Of a stretch of 64,000 nt of DNA, positions 57,605-64,000 are shown one piece after another. How positions within the stretch are numbered: the stretch's first letter is position 1; every line of letters starts with the position of its first letter. A program made the translations under genes and the position numbers. The stretch spans positions 1 through 64,000 of the forward strand of contig CAJXZL010000005.1 of the NCBI GenBank assembly GCA_913063165.1. The letters run 5' to 3'. This DNA is from an uncultured Saccharospirillaceae bacterium. Its GTDB lineage: Bacteria > Pseudomonadota > Gammaproteobacteria > Pseudomonadales > Natronospirillaceae. Under the pieces are notes generated by a model. The model did not search any database. It saw nothing but the letters and a program-made list of their open reading frames with translations, and had not been told where the DNA came from.

Positions 57605-57614
57605 GGAGACACGC

Positions 57615-58757
57615 ATGATACCGCGCGAAATTTACGATGCAGACCACGCCTTTTTTAGAGACATGGTAGAACGTTTTATGGAAGTGGAAGTAAAACCCTT
57701 TCATGACCAATGGGAAAAAGATGGCGAGGTTAGCAGAGCCGTGTGGAAGAAAGCCGGTGACCTTGGCTTCTTATGCCCCACCGTGTCTGAAGCCTATGGT
57801 GGCGCTGGTACCGATTTTCGCTATAACTGCATCATCGTCGAATCTTTTATGCGGGGTGGCTATACCGGCCTAGGGTTTGGCTTGCATTCTGATATCGTCG
57901 CACCCTATGTGCAAAACCATGGCAGTGAATATCTTAAACAACGGTATTTACCCGCCATGGTTGCGGGCGACATCATCACCGCCATTGCCATGACAGAACC
58001 TGCGGCGGGCTCGGATTTACAGGGCATCAAGACAACAGCAGTAAAAGCCGGTGATCACTGGGTCCTCAATGGCTCAAAAACCTTTATCACAAACGGTCAA
58101 ATGTGCGACATGGTTATTGTGGTCGCTAAAACTGACGTATCGGCGGGCGCCAAAGGCATCAGTCTATTTGTAGTTGATGCCGGCACACCGGGTTTTGACA
58201 AGGGTAAGACCTTACAAAAGGTAGGTATGAAAGCTCAGGACACCGCAGAATTGTTCTTTGATGACTGCCGCATACCAGAAAGCCATTTACTGGGCGAACT
58301 TAACCAAGGCTTCCGCTACCTTATGGAAGAACTACCACAAGAGCGCTTAAGTGTGGCGGTCGGTGCAATCTCTGGGGCAGAAGCCTTACTGGATATGACC
58401 CGAGACTATGTTAAAGAACGGACAGCATTTGGCAAAACCGTTGCTGACTTTCAGAATACCCAGTTTGTACTTGCTGACATGAAAACCCGCATCATGGCTG
58501 CCCGCGTTCTGGTAGACCGTTGTATTGCCTTACATCTCCAAGGCCAATTAACGGTTGCAGATGCGGCTGGCGTCAAACAGCTGACAACGGACCTACAATG
58601 CGCGGTCGCTGATGACTGTGTGCAGCTACATGGGGGAAATGGCTATATGTGGGAGTATCCTGTTGCACGTGCTTGGGCAGATTCACGCGTACAGCGCATC
58701 TATGCAGGTACCAATGAAATCATGAAAATGATTGTTGCCAGAGATTTACTTCAATAA
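57615..58757 (+). CDS. Acyl-CoA dehydrogenase
   Basis: The 380-residue flavoenzyme has the AMTEPAAGSDLQGIKTTA signature, GSKTFITNGQMCDMVIVVAKT and the C-terminal QLHGGNGYMWEYPVARAWADSRVQRIYAGTNEIM. The IYAGTNEIM form with Ala, not Glu, at the usual site and the ELPQERLSVAVGAISGAE block place it with long-chain or isovaleryl-like acyl-CoA dehydrogenases. It starts 10 bases after fadJ and its last bases precede the caiB-like start. Confidence 0.95.
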   Translation: MIPREIYDADHAFFRDMVERFMEVEVKPFHDQWEKDGEVSRAVWKKAGDLGFLCPTVSEAYGGAGTDFRYNCIIVESFMRGGYTGLGFGLHSDIVAPYVQNHGSEYLKQRYLPAMVAGDIITAIAMTEPAAGSDLQGIKTTAVKAGDHWVLNGSKTFITNGQMCDMVIVVAKTDVSAGAKGISLFVVDAGTPGFDKGKTLQKVGMKAQDTAELFFDDCRIPESHLLGELNQGFRYLMEELPQERLSVAVGAISGAEALLDMTRDYVKERTAFGKTVADFQNTQFVLADMKTRIMAARVLVDRCIALHLQGQLTVADAAGVKQLTTDLQCAVADDCVQLHGGNGYMWEYPVARAWADSRVQRIYAGTNEIMKMIVARDLLQ

Positions 58758-58773
58758 CCACAGGAACCGCACC

Positions 58774-59814
58774 ATGATCCATCCACTGAAAGGCATCAGA
58801 GTCCTGGACTTTACCACCCTGTTGCCTGGACCCTTTGCAACCAAATACTTGGTGGACATGGGCGCGACGGTGACGCGGGTGGAGGCACCCGATCGGCCAG
58901 ACTTGCTAAAAATGCTGCCCCCGTTGATATCTATGGGTGGCTCAAAGGTAGGTGCGAGCTATGCCTTTCTCAATGCCAACAAGTCTGTGCTCAGCTTAAA
59001 CCTCAAGTCGACAGCAGCCCAACAACAGGTACACGACATGATCAAAGATGTCGACGTGGTCATTGAGGGGTTCCGACCTGGGGTCATGGCCAAGTTCAAT
59101 CTGTCCTATGAAACACTTAGGCGGATTAATCCACATTTGATTTACTGCGCCTTAACAGGATACGGACAGACCGGACCCTTGAAAGACACCGCTGGCCATG
59201 ACATCAACTATGTCTCGCTATCGGGTATTGCGGGTTATTCTGGAGCCACCAAGCCTGAATTAAGCAGCATTCAAATTGCCGATGTGGCAGCTGGTAGCTT
59301 GCATGCCGTCATTGGCATCCAAGCCGCATTGATTGAACGCACACGCACAGGACAGGGACATTTCGTCGATATAGCCATGGCTGACTGTAGTACGGCCTTT
59401 CATGCCATTTCCGGTGCCAATCAGCAAGTAAGTGGTATTGACCCTACCTATGGTTCAGAGATGTTAAATGGCGGTAGTTTCTATGACTATTACGAAACCA
59501 TGGATGGTCGCTGGCTATCCGTGGGCGGCTTAGAGCCCAAGTTTGTCATGCAATTTTGTCAGATCATTCTGCGGCCAGAATGGGCGGAAAGATTTTTTGA
59601 TTTTGACCATCAGACTCCCTTAAAACAGAACCTCATGGCACTTTTTGCATCACAACCCTTGTCATACTGGTTGGATTTATTTGAGGGTAAAGATGTCTGC
59701 GTAGCACCTGTGTTGCACCTTTCCGAAGTCACCCGCCACCCGCATTTTATTGCCCGAGGTCTGGTGAAAGACGGTCAATTTGGGCATCCTATTCAATACG
59801 ATACTGTGAAGTGA
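58774..59814 (+). CDS. CaiB/BaiF-family CoA-transferase or alpha-methylacyl-CoA racemase
   Basis: The 346-residue protein has the family III CoA-transferase start GIRVLDFTTLLPGPFATKYLVDMGATVTRVE, then HLIYCALTGYGQTGP and a catalytic Asp in AGHDINYVSLSGIAGYSG. This branch includes AMACR, which inverts alpha-methylacyl-CoA. It follows the acyl-CoA dehydrogenase within 16 bases and has CAGGA before its ATG. Racemase is favoured because the protein is short and part of an oxidation cluster, but CoA transfer is possible. Confidence 0.9.
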   Translation: MIHPLKGIRVLDFTTLLPGPFATKYLVDMGATVTRVEAPDRPDLLKMLPPLISMGGSKVGASYAFLNANKSVLSLNLKSTAAQQQVHDMIKDVDVVIEGFRPGVMAKFNLSYETLRRINPHLIYCALTGYGQTGPLKDTAGHDINYVSLSGIAGYSGATKPELSSIQIADVAAGSLHAVIGIQAALIERTRTGQGHFVDIAMADCSTAFHAISGANQQVSGIDPTYGSEMLNGGSFYDYYETMDGRWLSVGGLEPKFVMQFCQIILRPEWAERFFDFDHQTPLKQNLMALFASQPLSYWLDLFEGKDVCVAPVLHLSEVTRHPHFIARGLVKDGQFGHPIQYDTVK

Positions 59815-59865
59815 CCACAGCGCATGACTTCATCCAACAGACATGAGACCCTTTGAGATGGCCCA

Positions 59866-60456
59866 ATGGCACGATTGAAATCCCTTGTGATTTACCTACA
59901 GATTGCGCTGCTGACATTAATTGCCGCTACTGTGCAGGCAGATAGCCATGAAGGTATCGACCCTGAATTGCTCAATACCTTGCGGTCTGCTGTTCAAGAG
60001 TCGACGAGCTTTGGCGATGCCTATGTTGCACAAGTGTGGTTGGTCGATATGTCGAAGCGCATTGAAAAGCTGATGCCCGATCCCATTGAACGGGTGACTT
60101 TTTTAAAAATCTTACATCATGAAGCAACACTGGCGAATCTGCAGCCTGAGTTAGTGCTCGCGGTAATTCATATAGAAAGCCGATTCGATCGCTATGCCAT
60201 TTCAAGGGCGGGTGCTCGGGGACTCATGCAAATAATGCCCTTTTGGAAAAATGAACTAGGACGCACTGAGGACAATTTGTTTAACACCGCTATCAATCTC
60301 AGATACGGCACCACCATCTTGGCGCACTACCTTAAAAGAGAAAAGGGTGACCTCCAAAAGGCACTGGCCCGCTATAACGGCAGCACCGGGAAAACCTGGT
60401 ATCCAGAAAAGGTGCTGACGGCCTGGGAGCGATTCTACTACGTCGACCATTCTTAA
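59866..60456 (+). CDS. Lytic transglycosylase, SLT domain
   Basis: The 196-residue protein has a signal peptide ending near QADS, and an SLT domain with IHIESRFDRYAISRAGARGLMQIMPFW, where the Glu is catalytic, then LRYGTTILAHYL and ALARYNGS. It would cut peptidoglycan glycan strands in the periplasm. It lies 51 bases after the fatty acid cluster and is probably independent of it. Confidence 0.93.
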   Translation: MARLKSLVIYLQIALLTLIAATVQADSHEGIDPELLNTLRSAVQESTSFGDAYVAQVWLVDMSKRIEKLMPDPIERVTFLKILHHEATLANLQPELVLAVIHIESRFDRYAISRAGARGLMQIMPFWKNELGRTEDNLFNTAINLRYGTTILAHYLKREKGDLQKALARYNGSTGKTWYPEKVLTAWERFYYVDHS

Positions 60457-60595
60457 ATGGCACTGTGCGCTTAAACCACAAGAAAACCCTTGGATGGATC
60501 GATTGCTGCCTAATTTTTAACAATCAAACTGGCAATTCTCAGAATTTGTATCATAGTTAAACTATGCATTTGGACATGCTAGGGAGACTACAGGG

Positions 60596-62044
60596 ATGAA
60601 AAAATTCACAGGTTTGCGGCTAACACTGCCTACATTGCATTTTGATATGTCCGAAGTAATGCAGAAGCGCAGCGTTGATATGCATGAGACTTTCCTACAC
60701 AACAATGATGTCATGGATGCCCCGCGCATATCAGACATCGCTGACTTTTTGAGTCTACACAATCGCACCGAAATTCCATTTACACTGCGTCACCAGCGTT
60801 GCCACAAGTTGCTAGAACAAATCATGTTTTCAGCAATTGACCTTCAGGAATTATTGCCTCACAAAGAACTGGCAACACTGCATACAGAAACCTGTTTCTC
60901 CGTAAAATTGCTCCTATTGCACGTACCTGCATCCAATACTGACCTGCAGCAGCAGTATCTGCATTGGCTGGTGTTTTGTTTGAGCCAGCAGATTGCGAGC
61001 CAATTTGCCAATTACCATAATGAACCGAAAAGCTTGTGGGGTGAATTGCACCGCGCCTATCAATACGTCCTAGATGAAAAGTTGGAAACCACCACAGGGT
61101 ATCCGTTAAAGCCCAACATCGCGCAAACTTATCAGGCTATCGTATTTTTCACGGCTGCAGAGCCTTACCACTTAGATGCTACTGACGCACGCATATTACT
61201 GCAGTGGCTAAGAGCCTGGATGCCTAACGATTGCATGACACGGCTAACCAGCCAAGAAACTAGCCGCCACCAGTTTTATGTCAATTTGCTTGAAAATCGT
61301 GGGGTGCTCTCGGACAAACGGTTGCATGAGTTATTGGTACAGGATCACGGGATATTGGTCGCCGAACCGACAGCGTTAATGGCCATCGCCAAATCTCACA
61401 TTAATTACCTCCATGCCAATGGCAGCGTCGATGAGATCAAAATTTATCTAGACGTAGACAACATCGACATCATATGTGCATTAAAAAAAGCGCTGGTTAG
61501 TTGGGGGAAAATCACTGAACGGAAAGATGTGCGTATCAAAAGTTACGAATCTGTCGAATTGGTAGTGGGACTGCCCTATGTATTACAAATTCTTGGATCC
61601 CATGTAGAGCACCGTCCTAATGCCATTTCCGGCACCGCCATCAACAACAGCAAAAACGGAGCCTGTATTGAAATTTCAAGCAAAGACATCATCAATGCCA
61701 ACGTGGGTGATATCGTCAACGAACAGATATCGGCATCCGAATCGTTTATTGGCGTTGTGAAATGGATTCGAAAAACACCCGATTCCGCTCAAATGGGCAT
61801 TGAATACCTGTTAGGAAATTCACATTCTGTTCAAACCAGCATCACGGACCATTGGGTGAACGGTTTGTTTATGCAAGAAGGCAATAATGAAGTGCTACTG
61901 ACCCGTTCTGGTATTTATCATTCTGGTCAAAATTTAAGAATAGCCAATCATAATCATGAAAAAACGGTACTGGCAAACTTAGGCCCCCTGTTGAACCGTT
62001 TTGGCAATACTGATGTATTCAGGGTGCTGTTTGATAACGCATGA
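60596..62044 (+). CDS. Large PilZ-domain protein, probable c-di-GMP receptor
   Basis: The 482-residue protein has a long helical region of unknown kind, and a C-terminal PilZ-like domain (about residues 340-415) with HRPNAISGTAINNSKNGACIEIS, then VGDIVNEQ and GVVKWIRKTPDSAQMGIEYL. The RxxxR and NxSxxG motifs for c-di-GMP are only partly preserved, so binding should be tested. The N-terminal two thirds resembles other long PilZ proteins of marine gammas. The gene is upstream of ccoN but separated by 201 bases. Confidence 0.75.
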   Translation: MKKFTGLRLTLPTLHFDMSEVMQKRSVDMHETFLHNNDVMDAPRISDIADFLSLHNRTEIPFTLRHQRCHKLLEQIMFSAIDLQELLPHKELATLHTETCFSVKLLLLHVPASNTDLQQQYLHWLVFCLSQQIASQFANYHNEPKSLWGELHRAYQYVLDEKLETTTGYPLKPNIAQTYQAIVFFTAAEPYHLDATDARILLQWLRAWMPNDCMTRLTSQETSRHQFYVNLLENRGVLSDKRLHELLVQDHGILVAEPTALMAIAKSHINYLHANGSVDEIKIYLDVDNIDIICALKKALVSWGKITERKDVRIKSYESVELVVGLPYVLQILGSHVEHRPNAISGTAINNSKNGACIEISSKDIINANVGDIVNEQISASESFIGVVKWIRKTPDSAQMGIEYLLGNSHSVQTSITDHWVNGLFMQEGNNEVLLTRSGIYHSGQNLRIANHNHEKTVLANLGPLLNRFGNTDVFRVLFDNA

Positions 62045-62245
62045 TCCATTTCTGAGTGAAAAATGACCCACTGTAGCTACAAGAGAACAAACCGATTGCA
62101 TTATTCAACCGAAAAATTTAAATTTTTTATTCATTATAGTGTCGCCTGACCTACGTCATATAAAGTAAAATGGTTCTTTCCCATACTGAATCCTACATTC
62201 TGTTTCAACTCAAACCTTTACATTATTCTCTTTGGAATCTGATCT

Positions 62246-63682
62246 ATGAGCTCTCAAACCTCTACGACAGACCGTCCTCAATACAATATGGATGTTGTGA
62301 AATTATTCACAATCATGACTATTGTTTGGGGTATTGTCGGCATGGGCGTTGGTGTACTTATCGCCGCGCAGCTGATTTGGCCTGACGCGCTAAGTTTTGG
62401 TCCTTGGCTTCATTTTGGACGCTTGCGACCGTTACATACCAACGCAGTCATTTTTGCATTTGGTGGCAGTGCGCTTTTTGCTACTTCTTACTACTCGGTA
62501 CAGAGAACTTGCCAAGCCACTCTGGCTTTTCCAAAACTGGCTATGTTCACGTTCTGGGGATGGCAAGCCATTATCCTATCGGCTGCTATCACCCTGCCGC
62601 TGGGTTTGACCTCTGGTAAAGAGTATGCAGAACTTGAATGGCCGATTGATATCGCAATCGCCGTCGTGTGGTTATCGTATTTAGCGGTATTCTCAAAAAC
62701 CATCATGGCCCGACGCACGCCGCATATTTACGTCGGCAACTGGTTCTATATGGCCTTTATCGTTACTGTCGCAATACTCCATGTGGTTAACAGTGCAGCG
62801 ATTCCGGTTGGGATGTTTAAATCTTATTCAGCATACGCTGGCACCACGGATGCGATGATTCAGTGGTGGTACGGACACAATGCAGTTGGCTTTTTCCTCA
62901 CCGCTGGCTTTTTGGGCATGATGTATTATTTCGTTCCCAAGCAAACGGGCCGTCCTGTTTACTCCTATCGCCTATCTATCGTTCACTTTTGGGCATTAAT
63001 TAGCATTTACATGTGGGCGGGCGGTCACCACCTACATTATTCAGCACTGCCTGACTGGGCACAATCATTGGGTATGGTGATGTCACTGGTACTGTTAGCA
63101 CCTTCCTGGGGTGGCATGATCAACGGCATGATGACCCTGAGCGGCGCATGGCACAAACTGCGCACGGACCCAATTTTGCGATTCTTAGTTGTGTCTCTGT
63201 CATTCTACGGCATGTCTACTTTCGAAGGCCCTATGATGGCGATCAAGACCGTGAATGCCCTGTCACACAATACAGACTGGACTATCGGTCACGTACATTC
63301 TGGCGCACTAGGTTGGGTCGCGATGATCACCATCGGTGCGGTGTATCACATGATTCCGCGCTTATATGGCGTTGCCGAAATGTATAGTGTGAAGCTCATC
63401 AATACCCATTTCTGGCTGGCAACAGTCGGCGTGGTGTTCTATATCGTAGCGATGTGGGTTAACGGCATCATGCAGGGTCTGATGTGGCGCGCGGTCAATA
63501 GCGACGGATACCTGATGTATAGCTTTGTACAATCACTAGAAGCCAGCTATGCAGGCTACATAGTGCGATTAATTGGCGGCGGTATTTTCTTTGTTGGCAT
63601 GCTCGTGATGGCCTACAACGTTTGGAAAACCGTACAACTTTCAAAAACTGACGCGACTGCATCTGTCGCACAGACTGTTTGA
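62246..63682 (+). CDS. ccoN: Cytochrome c oxidase, cbb3-type, subunit I
   Basis: CcoN is the heme-copper catalytic subunit with high oxygen affinity. The 478 residues include [64 protein letters not shown], and [14 protein letters not shown], with His ligands to hemes b and b3 and CuB. There are twelve or so helices. The start has GGAATCTGATCT before the ATG. ccoO starts 11 bases after. It should be expressed under low oxygen; no clear FNR/Anr box is seen upstream. Confidence 0.98.
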   Translation: MSSQTSTTDRPQYNMDVVKLFTIMTIVWGIVGMGVGVLIAAQLIWPDALSFGPWLHFGRLRPLHTNAVIFAFGGSALFATSYYSVQRTCQATLAFPKLAMFTFWGWQAIILSAAITLPLGLTSGKEYAELEWPIDIAIAVVWLSYLAVFSKTIMARRTPHIYVGNWFYMAFIVTVAILHVVNSAAIPVGMFKSYSAYAGTTDAMIQWWYGHNAVGFFLTAGFLGMMYYFVPKQTGRPVYSYRLSIVHFWALISIYMWAGGHHLHYSALPDWAQSLGMVMSLVLLAPSWGGMINGMMTLSGAWHKLRTDPILRFLVVSLSFYGMSTFEGPMMAIKTVNALSHNTDWTIGHVHSGALGWVAMITIGAVYHMIPRLYGVAEMYSVKLINTHFWLATVGVVFYIVAMWVNGIMQGLMWRAVNSDGYLMYSFVQSLEASYAGYIVRLIGGGIFFVGMLVMAYNVWKTVQLSKTDATASVAQTV

Positions 63683-63693
63683 GGAGCGTCAAT

Positions 63694-64000
63694 ATGCAAC
63701 ATGAAAAGGTAGAAAAGAATCTCGGCTTAATGACCTTATTGATTCTATTCGCAATCAGTTTCGGTGGTTTGATTGAAGTAGTTCCCTTGTTTTTTATTAG
63801 TGAAACTACCGAGCCTGCTGAAGGGCTTAAACCCTACACAGCGATACAGCTTGAAGGTCGAGATATCTATATTCGTGAAGGCTGTAGTGTCTGCCACACG
63901 CAAATGGTTCGACCATTGCGCGCTGAAGTAGAGCGTTATGGCCCTTATTCACAGGCAGGTGAGTTTATTTATGACCACCCATTCTTGTGGGGTTCTAAGC
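63694..64000 (+). CDS. ccoO: Cytochrome c oxidase, cbb3-type, subunit II, cut by the window end
   Basis: The first 102 codons show a membrane anchor helix ([21 protein letters not shown]) and a mono-heme c site, CSVCH at 64-68 after REG, followed by [22 protein letters not shown] typical of CcoO. GAGGAG lies six bases before the ATG. It is co-transcribed with ccoN. Confidence 0.97.
   Translation, partial: MQHEKVEKNLGLMTLLILFAISFGGLIEVVPLFFISETTEPAEGLKPYTAIQLEGRDIYIREGCSVCHTQMVRPLRAEVERYGPYSQAGEFIYDHPFLWGSK

Noticed and set aside
62096-62108. TTG-N7-CAA upstream of ccoN as an FNR/Anr box
   Set aside because: The consensus needs eight bases between TTG and CAA and the inner bases AT and AT; this has seven and a poor inner match.
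1-64000. CRISPR array, prophage, integron or restriction system
   Set aside because: No regularly spaced repeats, phage genes, integrases or methylase/nuclease genes were seen; the only mobile element found is the IS3 copy.

Overview
The window is a 64 kb piece of a gammaproteobacterial chromosome, moderate in GC and densely packed with housekeeping genes. The order aspS-(yebC)-ruvC-ruvA-ruvB-tolQRAB-pal-cpoB-queC-tRNA-Lys-nadA resembles that of Pseudomonas and other non-enteric Gammaproteobacteria. So do mucD-lepA-lepB-DUF4845-rnc-era-recO-acpS facing nadB, guaBA facing xseA, and rlpA-dacA-ybeD-lipB-lipA. A cbb3 oxidase, Fe-superoxide dismutase and a fatty-acid oxidation cluster suit an aerobic or microaerobic, probably marine or free-living bacterium. 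I cannot name genus or species from the sequence.

Layout. 1-2.4 kb: end of a deacylase gene, then a complete IS3-family insertion sequence. 2.5-6.3 kb: an outer-membrane barrel gene and the operon dapA-bamC-MBL hydrolase-purC. 6.4-10.8 kb: peroxiredoxin, perM, tusA, bepA, nadA. 10.9-11.2 kb: two identical tRNA-Lys genes. 11.2-21.8 kb: queC, cpoB, pal, tolBARQ, ruvBA, ruvC, a decayed yebC, aspS. 22-29.3 kb: a DsbA-like protein, a P-loop kinase gene broken by one stop codon, trxC, small conserved genes, lipA/lipB/ybeD, dacA, rlpA. 29.5-35.3 kb: small genes, guaA, guaB, xseA. 35.4-45.4 kb: acpS, recO, era, rnc, DUF4845, lepB, lepA, a DegP-type protease, rseC, then nadB facing away. 45.5-54 kb: ygfX/sdhE, ygfZ, small conserved proteins, sodB, yqcC and a drug/metabolite exporter. 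54.3-59.8 kb: thiolase, FadJ-type multifunctional enzyme, acyl-CoA dehydrogenase and a CaiB-type enzyme in one run. 59.9-64 kb: a lytic transglycosylase, a PilZ protein and the start of ccoNO.

How the genes work together. Tol-Pal, CpoB, RlpA, DacA, BamC, BepA, MucD, RseC and the transglycosylase all serve envelope building and quality control. RuvABC resolves recombination intermediates, and a near-consensus LexA site precedes ruvA. LipB and LipA make lipoyl groups; NadB and NadA make quinolinate for NAD; GuaB and GuaA make GMP.

I found no clearly new defence, secretion or biosynthetic system. The most informative signals are of gene loss and remodelling: a yebC remnant still in its ancestral slot; no rpoE-rseA-rseB between nadB and rseC, where only a small secreted-type ORF remains; no ybgC or queE in the tol region; a single TGG-to-TAG type break in a kinase gene; and an IS3 element with a clear -1 frameshift cassette inserted between a gene and its terminator.
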